From JBAXPV01 sp037132075 (GTDB lineage Bacteria; Bacteroidota; Bacteroidia; Bacteroidales; CAIXZF01), in contig JBAXPV010000022.1 in NCBI GenBank assembly GCA_037132075.1, forward strand, positions 1 through 64,000: a DNA stretch of 64,000 nucleotides, given 5' to 3'. Both the position numbers and the translations under genes were made by a program. How positions within the stretch are numbered: position 1 is the first letter of the stretch; every line of letters begins with the position of its first letter. Positions 1 to 8,636 of this stretch are shown here, in pieces. The notes under the pieces are model-generated. The model ran no database searches and was not told the origin of the DNA. It was given only the letters and a program-made list of their open reading frames with translations.

Positions 1-767
1 ATCATTCTTTATCTTTGATTGGTTAACTTGTTAATAACCCCTGAACAGTAACAAATAATTATTCTAAATAGCATTATCTGAATATAATTTTTAAACGTAT
101 GACATACATATTTATACATACAAATTTATAGTATTAAATATATGCTGGTTTTAATGTGGTTTTGAGGTTATTCTTATACAGTAATTGCTCTTTTTTACGA
201 TCATCCCAAGTGTAAAAATTACATCGGCTCGGATACTTTGATGATCTGACGATGTACTTAATGATTAAAAGCAGTTTTTTTTATTTCGCAGTGGTGTGCA
301 GTTTTATAGGATTTCCTCTTGAATTGGGATTTTCCTTTCGCAGAGGGACGCGGGTCCTAGTTTTTGCCCCTTCCGTCCCGCCTGCGGTGGTCCACAGGGT
401 TTTGTTTTGCCCCTTTCGTCCCGCCTGCGGCGGTCCAGCTTCCGAGGGGGAAGGAAAAATCCTCTGAAGATGGCGGTAGTGCTATATCTGGCTGTTTTTT
501 CTCCCCATCGGAGATGTCGAGCGGAGCGAGACAAAGTGGCCCCTTCGACAAGCTCAGGGACCGGTCACAGGCCGCAATTCTCAAAAACCGCGTCCCTTTG
601 CGCATGTAAAAAACAGAGACAGGCAGAAATAAATAAAAACCGCGTCCCTCTGCGTAACAAAACAAACCGCATGGCTGCGTTGACTATTTATTCCTTATAT
701 TTGGTAGAATTTGGTCTCAGGGAGAATTGAAAGCGTTAACAATTTCTAAAAATTTATAGCATCTGTT
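1..767. other. Gene-free, repeat-rich left end
   Basis: I see no convincing gene here. Bases 1-330 are AT-rich without a clear signal. Bases 330-680 are GC-richer and made of short repeated words (see the repeat entry). Open frames in this stretch are short, overlap in several frames on both strands, and lack any recognisable domain, so I read them as by-products of the repeats. The stretch ends at the start of the T9SS protein gene at 768. Confidence 0.6.
339..654. repeat. Cluster of intergenic repeats
   Basis: Three kinds of repeat are visible. A roughly 32-bp unit containing GTCCCGCCTGCGG occurs twice, near 362-393 and 405-436. A 15-bp word, CCGCGTCCCTCTGCG, occurs at 640-654, with a one-base variant at 588-602 and an exact inverted copy at 339-353. 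Between them, at 543-560, lies TTCGACAAGCTCAGGGAC, a word I recognise as a common dispersed bacterial intergenic repeat. Related words (CTCTGCG, CCGCGG) recur at 2234-2273 and 19430-19475, so this is probably a genome-wide repeat family rather than a local mobile element. Confidence 0.55.
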
Positions 768-2231
768 ATGAAAACACTTTTAAGCTTTGTTATCGTTTGT
801 TCTTCTTTCCTGGTATTGGCTCAGAACTATCAGTTATTCAATGCCAACTCAAAAAAGGAGTTCATCAGCGATTCAACTGCAACTGAAACTTACAGCATTT
901 CCTTTGATTCGGTGCTGCCAAATGGCAGTGAAACTGTGTATTACAATCATGTGAATGTGGATATGAATCAAAATATTATGCCGGATAGCTGTTACTTCTG
1001 GTGCTCTTGGTTGTGTTCCCCGCAAAACAAACCTTCCGGTATGGGGCCCAGAGTAATCAATTATAATAATAACCATTATAAATTTTTTACTTCCTACGGA
1101 GATACACTGGGTTTCAATTTTAAACTTGATACTGGCGATACAAGCCTTATATATATGGATTCCGCACAAAAATTATATATGATATATGCCGGAGTTGATA
1201 CTGCAACAATTTTAAATATCATTGATTCAGTAAAATCGTATAAAATCTTACTCCTCGATTCAGTGGGTAATACCATAAGCTCTTTATTGAATAATAAGAG
1301 CATCAGGATCGGAAAGGCTTTTGGAATGATAGATTTCATCCGGACAGACTATTTCCCCGTCATCCTCCAACCTCTTATCCTCATTGGAAATATCTCCCCT
1401 GATGCCGGATTTTACAAGCTTACCAATGAATTGTTGTATGATTACCAGGCTGGAGACGAAATTCAATATGTTGACTCTTATATGCATTGGAACGGGAACC
1501 CCGGCGGAAATTATCAACGATACTTGAAATATACGATTCTTAATCGCATAAATACATCATCAACAATAAGTTACCTTGTTGCAAGGTACAAATTTGAGAT
1601 CGGACTTCCTGCCCTGGTTTATGATACTATTACCTTGAATTACAATAAATATGACTTTGTTGCCGTGATTCCATACGATCATTTTGATCAGCCCATGTAT
1701 CTGCGGACCTTCGGATTTTCAAAACAAGACTATTGTGGTCTCAGTTTATGGACCTACAGCGGCTATAGTGGCGGCTACCTGGCTTATTGCAGTGCCGATA
1801 ACTGCTGGGGTTGTGTTGATGTTGGCGGTTATCCAACGGAAACAAGGATCTCCTACGTATTAGGACTTGGGCTATATGAAAATTCTGTTGAGATCCTCTC
1901 AGTTTATAGTCATGGGCAGGGAATCAATTATTTTAAAAAGAATGGAGTCACCTGCGGAACCCAAGTTACATTAGCAATAAATGATCCAAATGCAACTTCT
2001 TCTGGCATTACAATTTATCCAAATCCAGCTTCTCAGTTACTTTTTATTCAGTCTGTTGTTGATCGAAAAGGAACCGTAAGCATCATGAATTTAATGGGCC
2101 AGGAGCTTATGACCACAGCACTCTCAGGTCAAAAAACCAAACTCGACTTGGGTAATCTTGAGGCTGGTGTATATCTTGTAAAAATTACGTCAGGTTCCAA
2201 TACCTTCATGAAAAAGATTATTAAACGATAA
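768..2231 (+). CDS. Secreted protein with T9SS type A sorting domain
   Basis: This is a 487-residue protein of unknown function. It starts with a short signal peptide (hydrophobic core, cleavage likely after VLAQN, near residue 20). It ends with a typical T9SS type A C-terminal domain of about 75 residues, recognisable by ITIYPNPASQLLFI, a central NLMGQEL turn, LEAGVYLVKI and a basic tail. The middle 390 residues are rich in Tyr, Asp and Asn and match no family I can name; a Cys-rich patch (CSADNCWGCVDVGG) lies near residue 345. It is therefore expected to be exported by T9SS and anchored to, or released from, the cell surface. It stands alone upstream of convergent mutY. Confidence 0.75.
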   Translation: MKTLLSFVIVCSSFLVLAQNYQLFNANSKKEFISDSTATETYSISFDSVLPNGSETVYYNHVNVDMNQNIMPDSCYFWCSWLCSPQNKPSGMGPRVINYNNNHYKFFTSYGDTLGFNFKLDTGDTSLIYMDSAQKLYMIYAGVDTATILNIIDSVKSYKILLLDSVGNTISSLLNNKSIRIGKAFGMIDFIRTDYFPVILQPLILIGNISPDAGFYKLTNELLYDYQAGDEIQYVDSYMHWNGNPGGNYQRYLKYTILNRINTSSTISYLVARYKFEIGLPALVYDTITLNYNKYDFVAVIPYDHFDQPMYLRTFGFSKQDYCGLSLWTYSGYSGGYLAYCSADNCWGCVDVGGYPTETRISYVLGLGLYENSVEILSVYSHGQGINYFKKNGVTCGTQVTLAINDPNATSSGITIYPNPASQLLFIQSVVDRKGTVSIMNLMGQELMTTALSGQKTKLDLGNLEAGVYLVKITSGSNTFMKKIIKR

Positions 2232-2273
2232 TTCTCTGCGTAACTCTGTGTCTCCGTGCCTCCGCGGTGAATC
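2232..2273. repeat. CTCTGCG/CCGCGG intergenic repeat
   Basis: The 42 bases between the stop codons of the convergent T9SS gene and mutY are almost entirely words of the type CTCTGCGTAAC, TGTGTCTCCGTGCC and TCCGCGGTGAATC. These match the word family seen at 339-654. It is a dispersed intergenic repeat of unknown function. There is no clean hairpin with a U-tract, so I do not call a terminator. Confidence 0.4.
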
Positions 2274-3377
2274 TTAAAAACCCCCGTTTTCAAGCAGAAA
2301 TTTCTCAATCACCCTCGATACAGGATACGAATGAATCTCCTCCCAACTAACACTGATCCATGATTCAGGCAAAGCCAAAGAATTATTCAATTCAATTTTA
2401 AAGAACCTCACAAATATGGTCTGGTGTGTCAGCTTGTGTTTTATTTCTTTTGAAAAAGCAGAAACAGTACAACTTTTAGCAAAACTGAGTTCGTTCACTA
2501 CCGGATCCTGTAACAGGGTCAGGGGATCAATGCTTTCCATGGTCTCTATCAAAGGAAACTCATACAATCCCTGCCAGATATCACCAGGTTCTCTCTTTAC
2601 CAGGTAAGTAAACCCCGTTTCATTACGGATCTCATTAAAAACCAGGTAATTGAAAAACCTGATCGCAGACTCTTTTTTTACTGCCGGAACCGGGAATACC
2701 TCTTGCTGACCTGATTTATAAGCCTTACAGCTCTGGTTCAAAGGGCAATGCGCACAATCCGGGTTACGTGGCGTACAAATTAATGCACCAAGCTCCATCA
2801 TGGCCTGGTTAAAATCTCCTGGCTGATCCTTGTCAATATTTCTTTCAAGGAAAGCATAGACTTTCTTTTTCCATTTAGTCGAGTTAACAGGCTCATCCAA
2901 TGCCAGATAGCGCGTAACCACCCGATATACATTTCCATCCAATACAGGGTAAGGCTGATGAAAACAGATTGAAGCAATGGCAGCAGCCGTATAGTTCCCA
3001 ATCCCTTTCAATGATTTAATAGATTGATAATCAGAAGGAAATTCTCCATCAAAGTTCTCGAAAATATTACGGGCTGTTTCATGCAGGTTCCGTGCCCGGG
3101 TATAATATCCCAGGCCCTGCCAAAGCTTAAGTACTTCATCCACAGGAGCCTTAGCCAGATCTTCAAGCCGGGGATACTGCTCCATAAATTTTAAATAATA
3201 GGAAAGGCCCTGCTGGATTCGGGTTTGCTGCAGAATAATCTCTGACAACCAGATTGAATAAGGTTCCTGGTTTTTTCGCCAGGGTAAATCACGGCCATTT
3301 TGCCGGTACCAGTTTATTAACAGCTGGTAAATGGGTATTTGCTTTTCAGAAATCACTATCTTTGAAATATTTACCAC
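2274..3377 (-). CDS. mutY: A/G-specific adenine DNA glycosylase MutY
   Basis: MutY removes adenine mispaired with 8-oxoguanine or guanine in base-excision repair. The 367-residue protein has the expected layout. The N-terminal catalytic core has SEIILQQTR, whose Glu is the usual acid. The helix-hairpin-helix is LKGIGNYTAAAI, followed by the VLDGNVYRV segment holding the catalytic Asp. The four-Cys iron-sulfur cluster loop is C-x6-C-x2-C-x5-C (CTPRNPDCAHCPLNQSC). A C-terminal NUDIX-like 8-oxoG recognition domain begins near residue 235. Length is normal for the family. It is divergent from the HU gene, with 97 bp between the starts. Confidence 0.95.
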   Translation of the reverse strand: MVNISKIVISEKQIPIYQLLINWYRQNGRDLPWRKNQEPYSIWLSEIILQQTRIQQGLSYYLKFMEQYPRLEDLAKAPVDEVLKLWQGLGYYTRARNLHETARNIFENFDGEFPSDYQSIKSLKGIGNYTAAAIASICFHQPYPVLDGNVYRVVTRYLALDEPVNSTKWKKKVYAFLERNIDKDQPGDFNQAMMELGALICTPRNPDCAHCPLNQSCKAYKSGQQEVFPVPAVKKESAIRFFNYLVFNEIRNETGFTYLVKREPGDIWQGLYEFPLIETMESIDPLTLLQDPVVNELSFAKSCTVSAFSKEIKHKLTHQTIFVRFFKIELNNSLALPESWISVSWEEIHSYPVSRVIEKFLLENGGF

Positions 3378-3414
3378 AAAAAAAAATAATTTTCTTCACA
3401 ATTAAAAAAAAGTT

Positions 3415-3422
3415 TATATTTG
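3415..3422 (+). promoter_or_regulatory. -7 element (TAnnTTTG) for the HU gene
   Basis: TATATTTG fits the Bacteroidetes sigma-ABfr -7 consensus TAnnTTTG exactly. It lies 53 bp before the HU start codon in an AT-rich intergenic region. I see no clear TTG at -33, so the call rests on the -7 box and its position. Confidence 0.5.
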
Positions 3423-3474
3423 CACCCCTTTAAATAAGCAATTTAGTATCAAATCATTAAAAACTTAGTTCGAT

Positions 3475-3759
3475 ATGACTAAAGCAGAAATCGTAACAGA
3501 AATTGCCAGCAAGACCGGAATCGAGAAGGTTGCTGTCCAGGCCACAGTTGAAGCGTTTATGGATGCTGTAAAGCAATCTATGATCAATGGAGAAAATGTT
3601 TACCTGAGGGGATTTGGCAGTTTCGTCATCAAAAAGAGGGCCAAAAAAACCGGACGTAATATTTCACGTAATACGACCATTATCATCCCGGCTCATAACA
3701 TTCCTGCTTTCAAACCAGCAAAGAGTTTCATGGGAGACGTTAAAAATAAAGTAAAATAA
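3475..3759 (+). CDS. HU-family DNA-binding protein
   Basis: This is a 94-residue histone-like protein that binds and bends DNA as a dimer. The whole length fits the HU/IHF fold. The N-terminal helices (MTKAEIVTEIASKTGIEKV) are followed by the VYLRGFGSFVIKKRA strand turn. The DNA-grasping arm has GRNISRNTTIIIPAHN in the usual GRNP position, and the C-terminus is PAFKPAKSF. The arm carries Ile-Ser where many HU proteins have Asn-Pro, a common Bacteroidetes variation. It is followed after 20 bp by a 29-codon basic protein gene and then rng. Confidence 0.93.
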   Translation: MTKAEIVTEIASKTGIEKVAVQATVEAFMDAVKQSMINGENVYLRGFGSFVIKKRAKKTGRNISRNTTIIIPAHNIPAFKPAKSFMGDVKNKVK

Positions 3760-3779
3760 GATATTTCAATTGAATTATT

Positions 3780-3869
3780 ATGCCTAGCGGAAAGAAGCGG
3801 AAACGACACAAAATGGCTACCCATAAGCGGAAAAAACGCTTACGGAAGAATAGACATAAAAAGAAATAG
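3780..3869 (+). CDS. 29-residue very basic protein, mS38/COX24-like ribosomal family
   Basis: A short reading frame starts at an ATG 20 bp after the HU stop and encodes 29 residues, of which 19 are Lys, Arg or His (it begins MPSGKKRKRHKMATHKRK). This composition and the HKRKKRLRKNRHKKK tail match the AURKAIP1/COX24 C-terminal family, the bacterial relatives of mitochondrial ribosomal protein mS38. From memory, small proteins of this type are found in Bacteroidetes ribosomes. Position between HU and rng (RNase G/E) fits a translation-related role. It is easily missed because of its size. Family assignment is from motif memory, not alignment. Confidence 0.75.
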   Translation: MPSGKKRKRHKMATHKRKKRLRKNRHKKK

Positions 3870-3980
3870 CAAATAATTGCTGTTTCAGCAGTCCAAAGAC
3901 ACGGGATTTGCTGCACAATGTAATATGCCCTGAAAATTCATTTATTTGGATTTGCATGGTGCAGTAAAAGCAGTAACTCG

Positions 3981-3988
3981 TATCTTTG
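3981..3988 (+). promoter_or_regulatory. -7 element (TAnnTTTG) for rng
   Basis: TATCTTTG matches TAnnTTTG exactly and lies 83 bp before the GTG start of rng. A TTTG at 3951-3954 is 26 bp further upstream, somewhat too far for an ideal -33 box. It would give rng its own transcript in addition to read-through from HU. Confidence 0.4.
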
Positions 3989-4071
3989 GATTTTTATTTA
4001 TTGCAAAACTATGCCCCGACAACGGGCTTTTAAAGAAATTATAGTGATTATCAGGGAAATAAATTTTCCGT

Positions 4072-5622
4072 GTGAATAAAGAACTTATTATCAGCTCAGG
4101 TCACGCCGGAGTTGAGATCGCCCTCCTCGAAGATAAAGTATTAGTCGAATTACACAAAGAAAAGACTAATAACAACTTTGCAGTCGGGGATGTGTACTTG
4201 GGTAAAGTAAAAAAGATCATGCCCGGCCTGAATGCCGCATTCGTCGATGTCGGATACGAGAAAGATGCGTTCTTACATTACCTCGATCTTGGCCCCCAGG
4301 TTAAGTCATTCCTGAAATTTACCAAAGTCGCCCTCGGTAGTAAGGAGGAAGCTTTCTCTATGGATTCTTTCGAATTGGAAGCGGATATAGACAAGAATAA
4401 CAAAATTGCTTCTGTTCTGCATCCCAACCAGCAGATCCTCGTGCAAATCGCCAAGGAACCCATTTCAACCAAAGGGCCCCGCGTTTCATCAGAAGTTTCT
4501 TTTGCAGGAAGATACCTTGTCCTGGTTCCTTTCTCAAACCGGATCTCTGTTTCTCAGAAAATTAAAAGTGCCGACGAAAGAAACAGGCTGAAACGCCTGA
4601 TCAACAGCATTCGGCCTAAGAATTACGGCGTTATTATTCGTACGGTCGCTGAAAACAAACTCGTAGCCGACCTCGATGCCGACCTACGGCACCTGGTTGC
4701 CAAATTTGAACTTTTAGCTGAACGACTTCCTGCTGCCCATCCACCTCAAAAAGTGGTCAGCGAACTGGATCGTACGTCAGCCATGCTTCGCGACTTGCTC
4801 AACCCAACTTTTAACAGTATTGTCGTTAGCGATCCTGTCGTCTTTGAAGATATAGGACAATTCCTCAAACAAATTGCGCCTGATAAAGTAGACATCCTGA
4901 AGTTATACAAAGGGAAACTACCCCTCTTCGAACATTATAGCATCGACAAACAGATCAAGTCTTCCTTTGGGAAAGTCGTTACCATAAAAAGTGGTGTTTA
5001 TCTTATCATAGAACATACTGAAGCCTTGCATGTCATCGATGTCAACAGCGGCCACCGCATGAAGACTGAGGATTCACAGGAGACTAATGCCCTGGATACC
5101 AATATTGAAGCTGCAATCGAGGTGGCACGTCAGTTACGCCTTCGTGATATGGGCGGTATAATCGTTATCGACTTCATCGACCTCAATGAAGGTGCCCATC
5201 GCAGGATGCTTTACGATAAATTGCGGACAGAAATGGCCCGCGACCACGCAAAACATACCATCCTTCCTCCAAGTAAGTTTGGTTTGGTTCAGATTACCCG
5301 TCAGCGAGTCAGGCCTCAGATGAATATCGAAATCCTGGAAAAATGTCCTGTCTGCGATGGCAGCGGCGAAATTAAACCAACTTTGTTGTTTATTGATGAG
5401 GTGGAAAACCATATCCGCTATTTACTCCAGGAACAAAATGAGAGTAAACTAACCATCAATTTCCACCCCTTTATCTATGCATATATCTCAAAGGGTTGGT
5501 ATCCAATTCAGTGGAAGTGGTATTTCCGTTTTAAGAAATGGATCACACTTCGTTCAATGCCCTCATTCCATTTTCTCGAATACCATTTCTTCAATGCAAA
5601 AGGTGACGAGATTAAAATGTAG
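4072..5622 (+). CDS. rng: Ribonuclease G/E family endoribonuclease
   Basis: This enzyme cleaves single-stranded RNA in rRNA maturation and mRNA decay. The 516-residue protein has an N-terminal S1-type RNA-binding segment (about residues 35-125, VGDVYLGKVKKIMPGLNAAFVDVG). The RNase E/G core carries the catalytic metal-binding aspartates in HVIDVNSGH and IIVIDFIDL. The Zn-link type motif is CPVCDGSG near residue 425. Length fits RNase G rather than RNase E, as there is no long C-terminal scaffold. The start is a GTG (VNKELIISSG); no in-frame ATG lies nearby upstream. trpS starts 47 bp downstream. Confidence 0.92.
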   Translation: MNKELIISSGHAGVEIALLEDKVLVELHKEKTNNNFAVGDVYLGKVKKIMPGLNAAFVDVGYEKDAFLHYLDLGPQVKSFLKFTKVALGSKEEAFSMDSFELEADIDKNNKIASVLHPNQQILVQIAKEPISTKGPRVSSEVSFAGRYLVLVPFSNRISVSQKIKSADERNRLKRLINSIRPKNYGVIIRTVAENKLVADLDADLRHLVAKFELLAERLPAAHPPQKVVSELDRTSAMLRDLLNPTFNSIVVSDPVVFEDIGQFLKQIAPDKVDILKLYKGKLPLFEHYSIDKQIKSSFGKVVTIKSGVYLIIEHTEALHVIDVNSGHRMKTEDSQETNALDTNIEAAIEVARQLRLRDMGGIIVIDFIDLNEGAHRRMLYDKLRTEMARDHAKHTILPPSKFGLVQITRQRVRPQMNIEILEKCPVCDGSGEIKPTLLFIDEVENHIRYLLQEQNESKLTINFHPFIYAYISKGWYPIQWKWYFRFKKWITLRSMPSFHFLEYHFFNAKGDEIKM

Positions 5623-5669
5623 TCGGGAAAATTCTTTTTTAGCTTTCAACATCCTCAATTTTTATTGCC

Positions 5670-6665
5670 ATGACTATCGTCGTAAGTGGTATCAGACCAA
5701 CCGGTAACCTTCACCTTGGAAATTATTTCGGGGCAATCCGGAATTTCCTTAAAATGCAGACTGTTGACAGCTGCTTCTTCTTTATCGCAGATTATCATTC
5801 ATTGACAACACATCCCAAACCAGCCGACCTGCATGGGAATATCCGTACCGTCCTGGCCGAATTCCTGGCCACCGGTCTCGATCCGGAACAAGCAACGTTG
5901 TATGTTCAGAGTGATGTGCCTGAGACGGCAGAACTCTATCTCCTTTTGAATATGAATGCCTATCTCGGCGAATTGCTGAGATGTACTTCCTTTAAAGAAA
6001 AAGCAAGAAAGCAGGAAGAGAATGTCAGTGCAGGCTTATTGACCTATCCAACTCTGATGGCTGCAGATATCATCCTTCACAAAGCGCATAAAGTGCCTGT
6101 TGGTAAAGACCAGGAACAACATCTTGAGATGACCCGGACCTTTGCCAAACGTTTTAACCGGATGTACGAGGTAGAATACTTTCCTGAACCTGTTGCCTAT
6201 AACTTTGGAGAAGAGCTAATTAAGATCCCCGGCCTCGACGGGAGCGGGAAAATGGGAAAGTCAGAAGGAGAAGGTAATGCCATCTTCCTTGTAGACGCTC
6301 CGGAAGTAATCATGAAGAAAGTCATGAGGGCAGTCACCGATTCAGGCCCTACCGAACCCAATCAGCCCAAAGCTGATGCCATTGAAAATCTGTTCCAGCT
6401 GATGAAAGTGATGTCAACACCGGATACCCTGCAGTTCTTTGAAGAGAAATACAATCAATGTGAGATTCGCTATGGCGACATGAAGAAACAACTCGCTGAG
6501 GATGTGATTCGGTTTACGACACCAATCAGGGAGAGAATCCTTGACATTGAAAAGGACAACGACTATCTCCGTAAAGTGACCCAAAAGGGAGCTGAAAAAG
6601 CCAGGGAAAGCGCTTCAAAAACGGTAAAAGAGGTCAGGGAAATTATTGGTTTCCGACCATTTTAA
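5670..6665 (+). CDS. trpS: Tryptophanyl-tRNA synthetase
   Basis: This class I aminoacyl-tRNA synthetase charges tRNA-Trp. At 331 residues it has normal bacterial length. The HIGH-type signature is GNLHLGNYFG near residue 12 and the KMSKS-type loop is GKMGKSEG near residue 195. TrpRS-specific segments include MYVQSDVPE-like LYVQSDVPE, the GLLTYPTLMAADI helix and VPVGKDQEQHLE. The start ATG is preceded by an AT-rich leader and no clear Shine-Dalgarno sequence, as is usual in this phylum. Confidence 0.96.
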   Translation: MTIVVSGIRPTGNLHLGNYFGAIRNFLKMQTVDSCFFFIADYHSLTTHPKPADLHGNIRTVLAEFLATGLDPEQATLYVQSDVPETAELYLLLNMNAYLGELLRCTSFKEKARKQEENVSAGLLTYPTLMAADIILHKAHKVPVGKDQEQHLEMTRTFAKRFNRMYEVEYFPEPVAYNFGEELIKIPGLDGSGKMGKSEGEGNAIFLVDAPEVIMKKVMRAVTDSGPTEPNQPKADAIENLFQLMKVMSTPDTLQFFEEKYNQCEIRYGDMKKQLAEDVIRFTTPIRERILDIEKDNDYLRKVTQKGAEKARESASKTVKEVREIIGFRPF

Positions 6666-6781
6666 GCTTAATATGCCTATTATTAATAAGATAGCTTAAA
6701 TGAAAATTCATTTTTAAGCTGCTGACTTATTTGTATTTTCTTCCTAAATTCGCCTTAATATCATAACTAAAAACAACTGAC

Positions 6782-7819
6782 ATGGCTGATTTATCAGTGA
6801 ATTACATGGGTTTAAAGCTCAAAAACCCGATCATCGCCGGAAGCAGCGGACTAATGAATTCTATCCGCGAATTAAAAGAGGTTGCCGAACATGGCGCTGG
6901 CGCTGTTGTCCTAAAATCTATTTTTGAAGAACAAATCCGTCACGAAACGGAAAAAATGATTAATGAACAACAGGATAATCGCATGGCTCCCATGCAAAAA
7001 GGCTTGGGGAACATCATGGATACCCGTCCTTATGATTTTGCAGAAGCGCTCGATTATATCAGCAATTTTGCAAAGGAACATACACTCAATGAGTATCTTA
7101 ACTTTATCACTGAAGCCAAAAAGGCCATTGATATCCCTGTCATTGCCAGCATCAACTGTGTCACTCCTTACGATTGGCATTATTTTGCCCGCAGGATTCA
7201 AGCTGCCGGTGCCGATGCCATCGAACTGAATATTTATATTCTTCCGTCAAACCCGGAAAAATTGGGTGCCGATAACGAAAAGGTTATTTTTGAAGTTGCC
7301 GAGGCTGTGAGAAAAATGGTCAGCATCCCGGTTTCAGTAAAAGTGAGTTATTATTACTCGGGCTTGGCTCATACGATGGTCGAGCTTTCAAACAGCGGGA
7401 TTAAAGGCCTCGTTCTTTTTAATCGTCCTTTCCATCCTGATATCAATATCAATACGCTTGAACTTACGACAGAACATCTTTTAAGTGATGCCAATGAGTA
7501 TTCGCATACCTTACGCTGGATGGCAATCCTTGCCGGAAGAGTTGGCTGTGATCTTGTCGCCTCTACGGGTATTCACAACTATGAATCCGCTGTAAAACAG
7601 ATACTTGCTGGAGCTACAGCCGTGCAAATGGTTTCGGCGATCTATAAAAATGGGGCTTCATCAATCAGTGATGCCATAAAAGGAATGGAAAGCTGGATGG
7701 ATAGCAAAGGATTTAAAACTGTTGCTGATTTCCGGGGCAAACTAAGCCAGGTTAACATTGCAAATCCGGCCGAATTCGAACGTGTTCAGTTCATGAAACT
7801 TTACTCGAAAATTGTTTAA
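6782..7819 (+). CDS. Dihydroorotate dehydrogenase-like flavoprotein
   Basis: This is a 345-residue TIM-barrel flavoprotein of the dihydroorotate/dihydropyrimidine dehydrogenase superfamily. Visible segments include the N-terminal LKNPIIAGSSGLMNS. A central VIASINCVTPYDW loop lies near the position of the active-site base. AGADAIELNIY is the substrate/FMN side, VSVKVSYYYSG carries the FMN-contacting Lys, and GATAVQMVSAIYKNG is the phosphate-binding end. No PyrK partner is nearby, and the sequence departs from classic PyrD. True dihydroorotate oxidation is therefore not assured, and a related oxidoreductase activity is possible. Confidence 0.8.
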   Translation: MADLSVNYMGLKLKNPIIAGSSGLMNSIRELKEVAEHGAGAVVLKSIFEEQIRHETEKMINEQQDNRMAPMQKGLGNIMDTRPYDFAEALDYISNFAKEHTLNEYLNFITEAKKAIDIPVIASINCVTPYDWHYFARRIQAAGADAIELNIYILPSNPEKLGADNEKVIFEVAEAVRKMVSIPVSVKVSYYYSGLAHTMVELSNSGIKGLVLFNRPFHPDININTLELTTEHLLSDANEYSHTLRWMAILAGRVGCDLVASTGIHNYESAVKQILAGATAVQMVSAIYKNGASSISDAIKGMESWMDSKGFKTVADFRGKLSQVNIANPAEFERVQFMKLYSKIV

Positions 7820-7829
7820 TTTCAATTCT

Positions 7830-7940
7830 CACAGATTAAACAGATTATAAAACACACGGATTACAAAGAGGTTTTTTATTACAAGATTCGAATAAAACTT
7901 CTATTTAGTCTGTTTCCTTAATCTGTGAAATTTGTGTGAC
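7830..7940. repeat. Inverted-repeat intergenic element (CACAGATTAA type)
   Basis: CACAGATTAA at 7830-7839 is matched by its exact inverse TTAATCTGTG at 7918-7927. The next word ACAGA (7840-7844) pairs with TCTGT (7909-7913). Outer words of the type CACACGGATTAC and AATTTGTGTGAC extend the symmetry imperfectly. The element fills the gap between the convergent DHOD-like and phoU genes. Elements with CACAGATT/AATCTGTG ends are, as far as I recall, dispersed in Bacteroidetes genomes. It could fold as a long stem and act as a bidirectional terminator, but there is no coding capacity. Confidence 0.5.
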
Positions 7941-7944
7941 AAAA

Positions 7945-8616
7945 TTACTCAGCTAAGAAATCCCGGGAATGTTTTACGATTTGACCTTCTACCATAAAGT
8001 ACACTGACTCTGCAATATTCGTTGCCAGAGCGGTGACCCTTTCTACCTGGCTGAGAATCAGAATTAGATTTGTTGCCACAACCACAATATCGGCTTGCTT
8101 CTGAATCATTTCTTCAATGATTTTGGAAGAAATTTCCCGGGTGAGGATCTTCAGATTTTGAGCCCCGTCAAAGATGTCTTTGACAAAGACAATTCGTTTG
8201 GTTTGAATCAGATTCTCGATGTCTTTGATGAGTTTCATGCAAAGATTGGCCACTTCATCCGTCTTTAAATCAATCAGAACATCTTTATAATCAACAAAGT
8301 AATCGATTCTTTTTGCAATGTAGACGGCAATATCTCCCATTCTTTCCAGGTCGTTATTGATTTTCAAGGCCGACATGATAAAACGAAGATCTGTCGCCAT
8401 AGGTTGCTGAAGCGCAAAGATCCGCTGGCAAAGTTTATCGATTTTTACGTCAAGGTGATCAACTTTGTTGTCCATGTCAATGACCTCTGCTGCCATAACA
8501 ACATCAGTATTAATTAATGCCTGCAACGTCATATTCATTTGCTGCTCAACGAGGGATCCCATTTCCATCAGGCGTCTGCCTAATTTTTCGAGTTCTTGTT
8601 CAAAATGTCTTTCCAT
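7945..8616 (-). CDS. phoU: Phosphate transport regulator PhoU
   Basis: PhoU is a cytoplasmic all-helical protein that links the Pst transporter to the PhoR/PhoB system and represses the Pho response when phosphate is plentiful. The 223-residue product has the two tandem three-helix bundles expected. Each holds a metal-binding E/D-x3-D-type helix pattern, seen as MAAEVIDMDNKVDHLDVKID and DLRFIMSALKINNDLERMGD in the first half and NIAESVYFMVEG in the second. It is the last gene of the porin-pstSCAB-phoU operon, 20 bp after pstB. Confidence 0.95.
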   Translation of the reverse strand: MERHFEQELEKLGRRLMEMGSLVEQQMNMTLQALINTDVVMAAEVIDMDNKVDHLDVKIDKLCQRIFALQQPMATDLRFIMSALKINNDLERMGDIAVYIAKRIDYFVDYKDVLIDLKTDEVANLCMKLIKDIENLIQTKRIVFVKDIFDGAQNLKILTREISSKIIEEMIQKQADIVVVATNLILILSQVERVTALATNIAESVYFMVEGQIVKHSRDFLAE

Positions 8617-8636
8617 ATGTCTAAATAAAAGGAATC

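Noticed and set aside
252..730. Several open frames of 70-107 codons on both strands
   Set aside because: They overlap each other in different frames, follow the repeat words, include the translated dispersed repeat (PFDKLRDRSQ) and show no domain or codon logic.
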